Assembly (NCBI RefSeq): GCF_900096995.1
Contig: NZ_OANT01000001.1
Coordinates: 558,001 to 622,000, forward strand
Reading direction: 5' to 3'
Length of the DNA stretch: 64,000 bases
From: Acinetobacter puyangensis
Lineage (GTDB): Bacteria > Pseudomonadota > Gammaproteobacteria > Pseudomonadales > Moraxellaceae
Part shown: positions 9,103 through 18,241 of the stretch, piece by piece
Position numbering within the stretch: the first letter of the stretch is position 1
Layout of the letters: the number at the start of each line of letters is the position of its first letter
Made by a program: the position numbers and the translations under genes
The notes under the pieces: model-generated
Told to the model about the DNA's origin: nothing
The model's input: the letters and a program-made list of their open reading frames with translations, nothing else
Databases searched by the model: none

Positions 9103-9906
9103 ATGAGTCAAGGGTTATTAGCCGGAAAACGCTTTTTGGTCGCTGGGATTGCCAGTAAATTATCGATTGCTTATGGTATTGCTCAAGCACTTCACCGCGA
9201 AGGTGCAGAACTTGCATTTACCTATCCAAATGAAAAATTAAAAAAGAGGGTAGATGACTTTGCTGCACAACTGGACTCGAATCTAGTCTTTGCCTGCGAT
9301 GTCGCTGATGATGCACAAATTGAACAGGCGTTTGCTGATCTGGCGCAGCATTGGGATGGTCTGGATGGCGTAATTCATTCCATTGGTTTTGCACCAGCTG
9401 AAACACTTGATGGTGACTTTACTGAAGTGACCAGTCGTGAAGGGTTTAAAATTGCCCATGACATCAGTTCATACAGTTTTATTGCCATGGCGCGTGCAGC
9501 ACGTCCATTGTTAACAGCACGTCAGGGGTGTTTATTGACACTGACTTATCAGGGTTCAGAGCGTGTGATGCCGAACTATAATGTCATGGGCTTGGCAAAA
9601 GCATCCCTCGAAGCGGGTGTACGTTATCTGGCCTCAAGTTTGGGTGCAGAAGGTATTCGTGTTAATGCAATTTCCGCAGGGCCAATTCGTACATTGGCGG
9701 CAAGTGGCATTAAATCTTTCCGTAAAATGCTGGATGTCAATGAAAAAACTTCACCATTGCATCGCAATGTCACCATCGAAGAAGTCGGGAATGCAGCCTT
9801 ATTTCTGTGTTCACCTTGGGCATCGGGGATTACTGGAGAAATTCTCTATGTCGATGCCGGATTTAGTACAGTAGGGATGAGTACAGCTTTACTAAATGAC
9901 GAGTAA
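9103..9906 (+). CDS. fabI: Enoyl-[acyl-carrier-protein] reductase FabI
   Basis: NADH-dependent enoyl-ACP reductase, the last step of the fatty acid elongation cycle. With the ATG at 9103 it is 267 residues (E. coli 262). The frame is open a further 39 codons upstream, but that part overlaps the previous terminator and has no family match. FabI marks are [13 protein letters not shown] near the cofactor site, Tyr149, and Tyr159-x6-Lys166 in YNVMGLAK. The triclosan-contact glycine is kept (HSIGF, Gly95). The ribosome-binding site is weak. Followed by a terminator. Confidence 0.95.
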   Translation: MSQGLLAGKRFLVAGIASKLSIAYGIAQALHREGAELAFTYPNEKLKKRVDDFAAQLDSNLVFACDVADDAQIEQAFADLAQHWDGLDGVIHSIGFAPAETLDGDFTEVTSREGFKIAHDISSYSFIAMARAARPLLTARQGCLLTLTYQGSERVMPNYNVMGLAKASLEAGVRYLASSLGAEGIRVNAISAGPIRTLAASGIKSFRKMLDVNEKTSPLHRNVTIEEVGNAALFLCSPWASGITGEILYVDAGFSTVGMSTALLNDE

Positions 9907-9930
9907 AACACTTCATCTGATGATGGATAT

Positions 9931-9959
9931 TCCGCTCTAACAAGGGCGGATTTCTTTTT
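9931..9959 (+). terminator. Terminator of fabI
   Basis: A 7-bp GC-rich stem (TCCGCTC with GGGCGGA, one G-T pair) with a 6-base loop, then TTTCTTTTTC. Confidence 0.75.
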
Positions 9960-10020
9960 CAATAACAGTTAATTTGCAATTCAATTCAAAATAAAACCAT
10001 ATTAAATTTAATGTGCTAAG

Positions 10021-10049
10021 TTAATAAATGATAGGCTTTATGCTAATAT
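10021..10049 (+). promoter_or_regulatory. Candidate extended -10 promoter of thrH
   Basis: TAATAT at 10044-10049 is preceded by TGC, and TTAATA at 10021-10026 lies 17 bases upstream. The thrH ATG follows 35 bases later. Motif match only. Confidence 0.4.
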
Positions 10050-10084
10050 GCCGGACAAACATCAGCCACCTTTGAGAAAGTTCC

Positions 10085-10702
10085 ATGGAAATTGTTTGTT
10101 TAGATTTAGAAGGCGTATTGGTCCCGGAAATTTGGATTAATTTTGCCAAAAAAACCGGTATTAAAGAATTGGAAGCGACCACGCGTGATATTCCAGACTA
10201 CGATGTGCTGATGACACAACGTTTAAATATTTTAAAACAACATAACTTGGGTTTACCAGATATTCAGGCTGTTATTGCCGATATGGGACCATTACCGGGT
10301 GCAAAAGAGTTTGTAGAATGGGTGCGTACACATTTTCAACTTATTATTTTATCAGATACCTTTTATGAATTTGCTCATCCTTTAATGCAGCAATTGGGCT
10401 GGCCAACAATTTTTTGTCATAAACTGGAAACTGATGCACAGGGTAATGTGACGGCTTATAAACTACGTCAACCTGATCAAAAACGTCAAGCGGTTAAAGC
10501 ATTACATGGTTTGAATTTTCGTGTGATTGCCGCAGGCGATTCTTATAACGATACAACCATGCTAGGTGAAGCTGATCACGGGTTTTTATTTGATGCACCG
10601 GACAATGTAATTGCCGAATTTCCTCAATTCCCAGCAATCCACGGCTATGATGCATTAAAAGAGGCGATTCGTGCAGTCTCAAAGCGCAATATTCCTGCCT
10701 GA
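10085..10702 (+). CDS. thrH: ThrH: phosphoserine phosphatase / homoserine phosphotransferase
   Basis: A HAD-superfamily enzyme of exactly the length known for Pseudomonas ThrH (205 residues). Motif I is the ThrH-type DLEGVLVPE (nucleophile Asp7, then Leu-Glu in place of the usual DxD), motif II is ILSDTF, and the Mg-binding motif is GDSYNDTTML (about 156-165). In Pseudomonas the protein has phosphoserine phosphatase activity and can transfer phosphate to homoserine. That dual activity is assumed here from similarity. It is convergent with the FadL-type gene over a shared terminator. Confidence 0.9.
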   Translation: MEIVCLDLEGVLVPEIWINFAKKTGIKELEATTRDIPDYDVLMTQRLNILKQHNLGLPDIQAVIADMGPLPGAKEFVEWVRTHFQLIILSDTFYEFAHPLMQQLGWPTIFCHKLETDAQGNVTAYKLRQPDQKRQAVKALHGLNFRVIAAGDSYNDTTMLGEADHGFLFDAPDNVIAEFPQFPAIHGYDALKEAIRAVSKRNIPA

Positions 10703-10719
10703 TCATATAAAAATGAGTA

Positions 10720-10750
10720 AAAAATAGGGCATTTCAAATGCCCTATTTTT
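10720..10750. terminator. Bidirectional terminator between thrH and the FadL-type gene
   Basis: A perfect 13-bp stem (10720-10732 with 10738-10750, AAAAATAGGGCAT) with loop TTCAA. A and T runs at both ends serve both converging genes. Confidence 0.9.
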
Positions 10751-10784
10751 ATGTGATTAAATGTATCTATACTTGAATAAGAAT

Positions 10785-12161
10785 TTAGAAGCGATAGCCA
10801 AGTTTTAAACCATAAGCGACTGCATCGTTATCAGCGAATTCTGCAACATATTGGTCACTTCCAGCTTGAGCACCGGTTTGTGCTTTGGCATCACCTAACC
10901 AAAAGTATTTTACCCCACCAGCAACAAAGTAGTTTGGTGCTGGGCTATATTGTAAACCCAGACCGACATTCCAGTAGCCTTCAGTTGGTCCTAATGTGGT
11001 AACAGGATTACCAGCACCACTATCCCAACCTACAGAAGCATTACCAGCCCATTTATCATTAAATTTACGTCCTACACCTGTGGTTACAGACCACTGATCC
11101 TTGGAATATTGAACCAGATTGAAACCATTTGGTCGTGATGGATTGAGTAATCCACCCACTTGCTCTGAGATAGCACCAAATTTATAAGGTCTAAGTGCAA
11201 AGTCTTCCCAGTTTACCCAGCGAATATTTACAAAAGCCACAGTGTCAGCCATGATGCCTGATTGTAGATCCAGATTAACTGATTGCGGTGTCGTAATTCT
11301 GGTTTCTTTACTTGATGCACCATTGGCTGCGATTGCACCACCAATTGCTGCTTGTATTGATGGAAGTAAAGGTGCAATATTTGGATTACTTCCTAAACTT
11401 TGCATCAATTGTGCTAAAGCTCCGTTACCGGCAGCAGTGGTTAAATCATCAACTAAAGGTGTACGCTCTTCAATGTTAACATCATGATCAATTTCTGAAC
11501 GATAAGTTAAAGATGCTTTTAATGCAATCTCAGGAATTTGGTAGGCAATACCAGCAAGCCATCCCCAGCCGTCAGTATTTTTGATATGTGCATCGTAACC
11601 GTTATATAAGCTATAGGCTGAACCTCTTAAACTTACATCACCTTTCACTTCTTGATAGACTGGTCCAGCATAGAAGTTGAAATTTTCATTCGGTTGAAAA
11701 CCAAAAATTAAAGCAAGATTATGTGTTTCCACACTAACCTCTGTATTTCCTGTAGGTGCTGTAGAACCCGCTGCACCAGCCAATTGAGCTGTTGTTACAG
11801 GCAAGGCACCGAGTACATTATTGGTTGGTTTTGACACGAAAATATTATCGCCAGAATATGCAGCTTTGGCGCCGAATGGCTGGTCAAAAAGTAAGCCTAC
11901 AGAAAAATTGTCAGTGGCTTGAATTTTAATGGCTGCACTGGCGAAAGCGTAACTTTGCGCCATATCACTTATTTTATTTCCTGAATTTTCTTTTCCAGAT
12001 ACATCAGGAGCTAATACAGATCCACCAACTTCAAAATAATTTCCAGGTTGTAAAAAGGAAGAAATTGATTGCCCAGAGCGGTCTAGTGCGGCTGCGAAAG
12101 CACCAGTCATAGGTAAAGCACATGCAAGTGCAGCTGTAAGCGTCTTAATTTTCATTGTCAT
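10785..12161 (-). CDS. fadL: FadL-family outer-membrane hydrophobic compound transporter
   Basis: 458 residues. A signal peptide (MKIKTLTAALACALPMTGAFA) is followed by a mature N-terminus (ALDRSGQSISSFLQPGNYFEVGG) that fits the FadL hatch region. An OmpP1/FadL/TodX-type barrel ends in an aromatic residue (LKLGYRF). Homologues carry long-chain fatty acids or other hydrophobic compounds across the outer membrane, and the substrate here is inferred. ATG codons at 12161 and 12155 (one codon between) are both possible starts. It is monocistronic, convergent with thrH. Confidence 0.85.
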   Translation of the reverse strand: MTMKIKTLTAALACALPMTGAFAAALDRSGQSISSFLQPGNYFEVGGSVLAPDVSGKENSGNKISDMAQSYAFASAAIKIQATDNFSVGLLFDQPFGAKAAYSGDNIFVSKPTNNVLGALPVTTAQLAGAAGSTAPTGNTEVSVETHNLALIFGFQPNENFNFYAGPVYQEVKGDVSLRGSAYSLYNGYDAHIKNTDGWGWLAGIAYQIPEIALKASLTYRSEIDHDVNIEERTPLVDDLTTAAGNGALAQLMQSLGSNPNIAPLLPSIQAAIGGAIAANGASSKETRITTPQSVNLDLQSGIMADTVAFVNIRWVNWEDFALRPYKFGAISEQVGGLLNPSRPNGFNLVQYSKDQWSVTTGVGRKFNDKWAGNASVGWDSGAGNPVTTLGPTEGYWNVGLGLQYSPAPNYFVAGGVKYFWLGDAKAQTGAQAGSDQYVAEFADNDAVAYGLKLGYRF

Positions 12162-12474
12162 CGATCCATGAAAAAGAGGTTTAAACTAATCTTTATCGTA
12201 TTTGCAATGTTGTTTAAACCTCGTCAAAAAGTAAAAACTGTATGCAAAATGAGTAAAGATGTAGTGATTTCTTCACTATGTGCTAAATATAACTGATCTA
12301 TGAAAAAAAACGAATAAAATTGTAGTGAAAGCCAATGTTTTTTGTTATTTGATTGAAATTTATACTTTTATTTTAGTTACTGGTGAGTTCAAAAAAAATA
12401 CATAAGGTCAATAAATAGTATGCTTTAGCACAATGTATTGTCTTTAAAGATAATCGAACACTTGTGCTTAAAGA
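12162..12474. other. AT-rich spacer upstream of the FadL-type gene
   Basis: 313 bases without a credible frame. It should hold the promoter of the minus-strand FadL gene. A 6-bp hairpin (TAGTGA...TCACTA near 12260) and a long-loop inverted pair (12423-12433 with 12462-12473) were seen, but neither has a terminator T run. No function is assigned. Confidence 0.5.
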
Positions 12475-13098
12475 TTATTTGATAAAACGAATTGGTTTTA
12501 ATAGGGGTTGATTGTTAAGATAGGCTTGATGATTATGCCAGACCAGTTGTTTTATACAGAAATACTGAACAACTTGCGGATAAATAAAATGCTCGAGTTG
12601 ATGAACACGCTGTGCTAGTGTTTCTATATTATCATGAGCGGTAACAGATAATACAGCTTGCGCAATGGCTTGTCCTGCATCAAGTTCGGCTGTGACAAAA
12701 TGTACAGTACAGCCATGTAATCTATCACCGGTATTGAGAACCCGCTGATGTGTATGCATGCCTTTATAAGCAGGTAGCAGAGAAGGGTGAATATTCAACA
12801 TTCGACCTTCCCATTTTTTGACAAAATCAGGCGTCAAAATTCGCATAAAACCTGCGAGCACCACCAGATCAACATGCCATGCCAATAGTTGCTGGTGCAT
12901 TTGTGCATCAAAACTTTCCCGTGTTGGAAAGTCCTGATGTGAAATGACAGCTGTGTCAATATTGGCTTGTCTGGCCCGTTCAAGCGCATAGGCAGTGTTT
13001 TTGTTGCTTAAAACACCAACAATTTCGCCACAGAGGTTGGCATCAATTAATGCCTGTAGATTGCTACCATGGCCTGAAACCAGAACAGCTATACGCAT
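12475..13098 (-). CDS. purN: Phosphoribosylglycinamide formyltransferase PurN
   Basis: Transfers a formyl group from 10-formyl-THF to GAR, the third step of de novo purine synthesis. It has 207 residues. Visible are the phosphate-binding N-terminus (VLVSGHGSNLQALID), the catalytic Asn-His pair in NIHPSLLPAYKG, and the conserved Asp in HFVTAELDAGQ. It starts 3 bases after the purM stop, so the two are clearly co-transcribed. Confidence 0.97.
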   Translation of the reverse strand: MRIAVLVSGHGSNLQALIDANLCGEIVGVLSNKNTAYALERARQANIDTAVISHQDFPTRESFDAQMHQQLLAWHVDLVVLAGFMRILTPDFVKKWEGRMLNIHPSLLPAYKGMHTHQRVLNTGDRLHGCTVHFVTAELDAGQAIAQAVLSVTAHDNIETLAQRVHQLEHFIYPQVVQYFCIKQLVWHNHQAYLNNQPLLKPIRFIK

Positions 13099-13101
13099 AA
13101 G

Positions 13102-14172
13102 TTAAGCGAAGATAACACGAATTTTTTCATCAGCATTTTTTACTGATGCTGCATCTGCTTCAATCTCACCGATTTTCCACGCTGTCTCACCCTGACTGTT
13201 CAGGATTTCAATGGTACGTTCAGCGTCGCTTGCATCCACCGCAATGATCATACCGACACCACAGTTAAAGGTACGATACATTTCAAATTGTTCAACTTGT
13301 CCTTGTTCCTGTAAGAACTTGAACAAAGCTGGCCATTGCCATGATTGCTCGTCAATACGTGCGCGTAAGCCATCAGGAAGGACACGAGGTACATTACCAG
13401 GTAAGCCACCACCCGTAATATGCGCCATGGCATGAACATCAACCTGTTTGCACAATTTTAGTATAGGCTTGACATAAATACGGGTTGGTTCCATCACCAC
13501 TTGACTTAATACTTTGCCATCAAGCTCGGTATTTAAATCGATATTTTTGACATCAATAATTTTGCGTACTAATGAATAACCATTCGAATGTGCACCGCTT
13601 GATGCCAGACCAATCAGCACATCACCAGCTTTGACCTTAGAACCATCAATGATTTTGCTGTGTTCAACCACGCCCACAGAAAAACCGGCAAGGTCGTAAT
13701 CTTCACCTTCATACATACCCGGCATTTCGGCAGTTTCGCCACCGACCAGCGCACAACCAGCAAGTTCGCAGCCTACACCGATTCCGGTCACTACATTGGC
13801 CGCCACATCGACATTGAGATGTCCGGTTGCATAGTAGTCAAGGAAAAATAAAGGTTCTGCACCAGTTACCAAGAGGTCATTAACGCACATTGCAACAAGA
13901 TCCTGACCAATCGTGTCATGCTTGTTCAATTGTAATGCCAGTCTTAATTTGGTTCCCACACCATCAGTCCCAGAAACCAGAACAGGTTCTTCATAACCTT
14001 TGGGAATTTTGCACAATGCGCCAAAACCACCGAGTCCACCCATGACTTCAGGGCGTGTCGTCCGTTTTGCTACCGATTTAATTCGCTCGACGAGTAAGTC
14101 GCCAGCTTCGATATCGACACCAGCATCTTTGTAGCTTAAACCAGTGTTTGAAGTAGAAGTTGAGTTGCTCAT
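13102..14172 (-). CDS. purM: Phosphoribosylformylglycinamidine cyclo-ligase PurM
   Basis: AIR synthetase, the fifth step of purine synthesis. It has 356 residues, slightly longer than the E. coli enzyme because of a Ser/Thr-rich N-terminal tail before [14 protein letters not shown]. Signature stretches are [23 protein letters not shown] and [10 protein letters not shown]. It is first in the purM-purN operon and divergent from the AI-2E-family permease gene. purL lies separately at 54.7 kb. Confidence 0.97.
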   Translation of the reverse strand: MSNSTSTSNTGLSYKDAGVDIEAGDLLVERIKSVAKRTTRPEVMGGLGGFGALCKIPKGYEEPVLVSGTDGVGTKLRLALQLNKHDTIGQDLVAMCVNDLLVTGAEPLFFLDYYATGHLNVDVAANVVTGIGVGCELAGCALVGGETAEMPGMYEGEDYDLAGFSVGVVEHSKIIDGSKVKAGDVLIGLASSGAHSNGYSLVRKIIDVKNIDLNTELDGKVLSQVVMEPTRIYVKPILKLCKQVDVHAMAHITGGGLPGNVPRVLPDGLRARIDEQSWQWPALFKFLQEQGQVEQFEMYRTFNCGVGMIIAVDASDAERTIEILNSQGETAWKIGEIEADAASVKNADEKIRVIFA

Positions 14173-14315
14173 AAGTGAAGTCTCCGCATTGGCGGCTGAT
14201 TATACCTGAATCTACAAAACTCTTATGGTTTTTCTCACATAAAATGTTATCTTTTTTAAAAATATTTTACTTAATGCGAGTAAAATACACATCAAAATGA
14301 TTGAGATACATAATT

Positions 14316-15515
14316 ATGCATGACCCAATGCTAAAAAGAATATTTATCCTTGCTGGCATCGCCAGTTTCTTATGGGTAATCTATTTACTATTACCCGTAG
14401 TGCTCCCGTTTGTGATTGCATTTTTAGTGGCTTATCTGTTTAGTCCACTGGTCGAAAAAATGCAAAAAATTGGTTTGCCACGGTGGCTTGCGATTTCAAC
14501 GGTCTTTATTTTGATTATTGTTGGATTGACACTGGTGGGGTGGTTTCTTGTTCCCATGATCTGGGCGCAGTTGATGTATGCTAGAGATCATATTCCAGAG
14601 ATGATTCATTGGATTAACGAAACATTTCTACCTTGGGCGTCGACGACTTTTAATCTTGAGCCGATGGAAATCAATACTGATGAATTGTCTGTGACTGTTA
14701 TGGATTATATCCAGACCAATTATAGTGTCGATAATATTCAGGATATCGCACTGCGACTGGCACAATCTGGTTTAAGTTTTATCCAGATTGGCGGAACATT
14801 GGTGCTGGTGCCCATCATTGCCTTCTATTTTTTACTGGATTGGGAAAGAATGTTGCAGCACATGCGTCGTACTATTCCACGTCCGATGGAAACTGATGTG
14901 GTACAAATTGCCCGTGAATGCCATGAAGTGCTGGGGGCTTTTGTCAAAGGGCAATTTTTGGTCATGATTTTACTTGGTCTGGTTTATGCCGTTGGTTTAC
15001 AGTTAATTGGTCTGCATGTCGGATTGATTATTGGTTTGGTGGCGGGGCTGGCAAGTATCATTCCTTATCTGGGCTTTGCCGTGGGTATTGTGGCAGCAGT
15101 GATTGCTTCATTTTTACAATTTGGCATGGACTGGGTGCATTTAGCGCTGGTTTTTCTGGTGTTTATGATTGGTCAGGCGGTAGAAGGTTATATCTTACAG
15201 CCATTTTTATTGGGCGATAAAATTGGATTATCTCCAGTTGCCGTGGTGTTTTCTGTACTTGCCGGGGCACAGTTACTTGGCTTTGCGGGAATGCTGATTG
15301 CTTTACCCGTTGCTGCGATAATTGTTGTATTATTAAGACATCTTCGTGCCAGTTATGAAAGAAGCCGTTTATATGGTGCACAGCCTGTTGTCACAACTGA
15401 ACACATTGAAAATATTGATTTAAGTACATCAATGAATCAGGACAGTACCCATAAAAATACCCGTTATGATATCGCACAGACAGATAATGCCAATAAAGAT
15501 GATAGTTCTAAATAA
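14316..15515 (+). CDS. AI-2E family transporter (PerM-like permease)
   Basis: 399 residues with about eight membrane segments. Paired N-terminal helices come first, then a periplasmic loop, then the family signature region GLVAGLASIIPYLGFAVGI and the GYILQPFLLGDKIGLSP motif. A hydrophilic Asn/Asp-rich tail of about 45 residues ends the protein. The frame starts earlier with TTG (14301), but the ATG at 14316 gives the normal MHDPMLKR start. It is 34 bases upstream of hda and probably in one transcript. The family includes AI-2 exporters and sodium/proton antiporters, so the substrate is unknown. Confidence 0.85.
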   Translation: MHDPMLKRIFILAGIASFLWVIYLLLPVVLPFVIAFLVAYLFSPLVEKMQKIGLPRWLAISTVFILIIVGLTLVGWFLVPMIWAQLMYARDHIPEMIHWINETFLPWASTTFNLEPMEINTDELSVTVMDYIQTNYSVDNIQDIALRLAQSGLSFIQIGGTLVLVPIIAFYFLLDWERMLQHMRRTIPRPMETDVVQIARECHEVLGAFVKGQFLVMILLGLVYAVGLQLIGLHVGLIIGLVAGLASIIPYLGFAVGIVAAVIASFLQFGMDWVHLALVFLVFMIGQAVEGYILQPFLLGDKIGLSPVAVVFSVLAGAQLLGFAGMLIALPVAAIIVVLLRHLRASYERSRLYGAQPVVTTEHIENIDLSTSMNQDSTHKNTRYDIAQTDNANKDDSSK

Positions 15516-15549
15516 ACCTAGCCATGATAAACAATGAGGTAATGTCAAC

Positions 15550-16257
15550 ATGCGTCAATTACAGCTTGATATTGAACCTTATTTGGATGCAAAAATAAGT
15601 GATTTTGCAGGTCCAAGTTGGGCACCTGTAATTGATAATATTCGACAATTACATACAGGGTTAATCAAGCAGTTTTATATTTATGGTGAAGCTGGAACAG
15701 GCAAGTCGCATTTATTAAGTGCGATTTGTGACTCTTATCTTGATGTCGGCAAGACAGCAATCAACGTTTCATTGCTGGAATTACTTGATGCGCCTGTGGA
15801 AGCCATCCATGCACTGGATACTTACGATTTGGTTGCATTGGACGATATTGAGGCGATTAATGGCATGTTACAATGGCAAAAAGCCATTTTTCATTTAATT
15901 AATTTAAACTATGAAGGCACTGGGCAACTGGTGTTTTCTTCGCGTTTTGCCCCGACAGAACTAAAATTACAATTCCCCGATTTACAGTCACGCTTGACAC
16001 AGGCGGTCAGTATCCGTATACCCAATGGTCAACAGTTTAATGATCGACAAGCGCTATTAAAGGCTGTTATGCTGAGACGCGGTTTGCATTTTGAACAGAC
16101 AATTGTTGATTATCTGCTATTGCATGGACCGCAAAAAACAGCCACGCTATTACAAACGCTGGAAAAACTTGAGCAATTGCTAAAAGGGCACCAGCTCAAA
16201 CTTTCAAATGTAAAGTTAAAACAAATCTTTGCACTGATTGATGAGTATAGTCATTAA
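15550..16257 (+). CDS. hda: DnaA regulatory inactivator Hda
   Basis: 235 residues, a DnaA-like AAA+ protein without the DNA-binding domain. The first residues MRQLQLDIE contain the beta-clamp-binding motif (QLQLDI), essential for regulatory inactivation of DnaA. Walker A is GEAGTGKSH (46-54), Walker B is LVALDDIEAI (about 94-103), and sensor 1 is LVFSSR. Paired with the clamp it stimulates ATP hydrolysis on DnaA. A GC-rich hairpin (16278-16295, CGCAGCA with TGCTGCG) follows, without a T run. Confidence 0.93.
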   Translation: MRQLQLDIEPYLDAKISDFAGPSWAPVIDNIRQLHTGLIKQFYIYGEAGTGKSHLLSAICDSYLDVGKTAINVSLLELLDAPVEAIHALDTYDLVALDDIEAINGMLQWQKAIFHLINLNYEGTGQLVFSSRFAPTELKLQFPDLQSRLTQAVSIRIPNGQQFNDRQALLKAVMLRRGLHFEQTIVDYLLLHGPQKTATLLQTLEKLEQLLKGHQLKLSNVKLKQIFALIDEYSH

Positions 16258-16373
16258 TACCTAGGATATTGATTTGTCGCAGCAGTAGTGCTGCGAGAAA
16301 GGATAGCGAAATAGATTGGCATAGTGCTTGCCATAAAAAACAAAAAATACGGCATTTCTTAAGGAGTAGGTAA

Positions 16374-18227
16374 ATGCTTAAAAAGGGCATTGGTGTTGGA
16401 CTGTTATTTCTAGCTGGGCATTCCTATGCCACAATACAGGTCACCACAACAGAAGATCTGGTCAAAGACGATGATATTTGTTCCTTGCGTGAAGCGATTA
16501 CTTATGTCAATGAGTATTTAAGTGACGAAGATAAGAAGAAGGCAGGTTATAACGGTTGTGGTGGTGAAGATGCGACTGCAACGATTTTGCTTGAATCTGA
16601 TCAGGTTTATACGCTGGATCAAGCCATAGACATTAAGGCAGCACTGAGCATACAAACTCAAAATAATGATCTGTCATCTGATACAGTTGGTATTGGTTTG
16701 CACAATGCCACAATTAAAGCCTCCGGTAATCACCGTTTGTTTAATATTAATGATGGTAAGTCCGATATTAGTCAACTGACGGTCAATTTAACCCAAGTCA
16801 ATTTACAGGGCTGTGGTAGCACGAGTATCTGCGCAGACTCAGGTGGCATTATTTATAACCGCGAAGCTTTGGTAATTGCCTATTCAAAAATTTCTCAGGG
16901 TTATGCCAATCAGGGTGGGGCAATTTATAGTGATGGTTTGATTGTAGGTAATAATACTTATTCTGCTGGCGCTGTCACCATTAGTTATTCTATTTTTACC
17001 GAGAATAAAGCAAAAAATGGAGCAGCACTTTATTTAGGTCAGCCATTATTTAGAATAAGTAATAGTGTCATTCGTAACAATACGGCAACCGACAGTAACG
17101 GCAGTATTATTTATTCGGCCAATGCATTTGATGATGAAACAACGGGTACCGATAGTTTTATTCGGGCTGCTTATATTTTAAATAGCACACTGTTTAAAAA
17201 TACAGGCTATCTAGTGAACTTACGTGATGGTGTTTACGCCAATAATGTCACCATAGTGGATAATAGCAAAGGCTTGTATTTTGATGCGCCAAAAGGCAAA
17301 GCCCATCTTTCCAATAGCATTCTGGCAGGGAATAATAATGTGGATTGCACCTTTGCATCAGGTGACAAATCCTTATTTTATAACAATTTGGTAGCGAGTC
17401 GTGCATTGTGTGGAACAGGCGAAGCCGGCAATGAAAATATTGATTTATCGACACAATCCAATAATCAATTATTTGCAGGTTCAAGTAGCGAAGGCAATTG
17501 TAATCTTCCTCCGGCCAAAGGATTATTATGTCCTTTTAGAACCCCTGACAATGCTTTTCTAGGTTTTTTTAAACCAAGATTATTATCGACTTATCAAACA
17601 ATCCTTGATTCACCTATCGTTAACCGTGGTCGTTTGTATAGTGATGGCACAGGTCAAGGGCAATTTACCTGTCAAAGTACCGATCAGCGTGGCCTAACAC
17701 GTGCCAATGCAGTGCATTGTGATCTCGGCGCAATAGAGCTTGTGGTTAGTAGTGATAATATTTCCCGTGTTGGTCAAAGCATTTTTTATGGCGAAATTGC
17801 CGAAATGAGCATTGCTGATAATCTGGCTGATGGTGAGTTGTTGCCAGCAGAAGAATGCAAAAATGTATTTGGTAGAGATATAGATCCAAATGGTAATCCA
17901 TGGACCATTGGTTGCTTGCGTATTGAACAAAGTACAGCAACACCCCAATCCAAAGGTACGCTTACACTGGATGAAAATGGCAAGCTGGTTTATCGCCCTA
18001 ATTCTAATTGGCATGGTCTGGATGAGTTTAATTTAAGAATAGTGACCACTGCCTCACGTTTTTCAGAATCGGAAACGGATCGGGATATTGTGATTCCGGC
18101 CAGAATTTTACAGAATCCGCCAGATGATTTTAAAAGTGAGAAAATTAAAGTTTCAGGTGGTGCATTCGGTGGATTGAGTATTTTAGGATTAGTGCTGTTG
18201 GCATTACGCCGACGCACAAAAGCTTAA
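16374..18227 (+). CDS. Secreted CSLREA beta-helix protein with GlyGly-CTERM tail (copy 1)
   Basis: 617 residues. A signal peptide (cut near Ala19) is followed by the CSLREA motif (Cys36), then Asn/Ser-rich parallel beta-helix repeats. Next is a choice-of-anchor segment (DQRGLTR...CDLGAIEL, about 440-455) and a cadherin-like block (GTLTLDENGKLVYRPNSNW). The C-terminus is a GlyGly-CTERM tripartite signal: a Gly-Gly region, a hydrophobic helix and ALRRRTKA. Such tails are cut by rhombosortase and found on type II secretion substrates. Acinetobacter proteins of this kind are called rhombotargets. It is 14 bases from the next, similar gene. Confidence 0.8.
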   Translation: MLKKGIGVGLLFLAGHSYATIQVTTTEDLVKDDDICSLREAITYVNEYLSDEDKKKAGYNGCGGEDATATILLESDQVYTLDQAIDIKAALSIQTQNNDLSSDTVGIGLHNATIKASGNHRLFNINDGKSDISQLTVNLTQVNLQGCGSTSICADSGGIIYNREALVIAYSKISQGYANQGGAIYSDGLIVGNNTYSAGAVTISYSIFTENKAKNGAALYLGQPLFRISNSVIRNNTATDSNGSIIYSANAFDDETTGTDSFIRAAYILNSTLFKNTGYLVNLRDGVYANNVTIVDNSKGLYFDAPKGKAHLSNSILAGNNNVDCTFASGDKSLFYNNLVASRALCGTGEAGNENIDLSTQSNNQLFAGSSSEGNCNLPPAKGLLCPFRTPDNAFLGFFKPRLLSTYQTILDSPIVNRGRLYSDGTGQGQFTCQSTDQRGLTRANAVHCDLGAIELVVSSDNISRVGQSIFYGEIAEMSIADNLADGELLPAEECKNVFGRDIDPNGNPWTIGCLRIEQSTATPQSKGTLTLDENGKLVYRPNSNWHGLDEFNLRIVTTASRFSESETDRDIVIPARILQNPPDDFKSEKIKVSGGAFGGLSILGLVLLALRRRTKA

Positions 18228-18241
18228 CACGGAGCGTTAAG

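Noticed and set aside
12423..12473. Inverted pair CTTTAGCACAA / TTGTGCTTAAAG after purN
   Set aside because: Loop of about 28 bases and no T run, so not convincing as a terminator.
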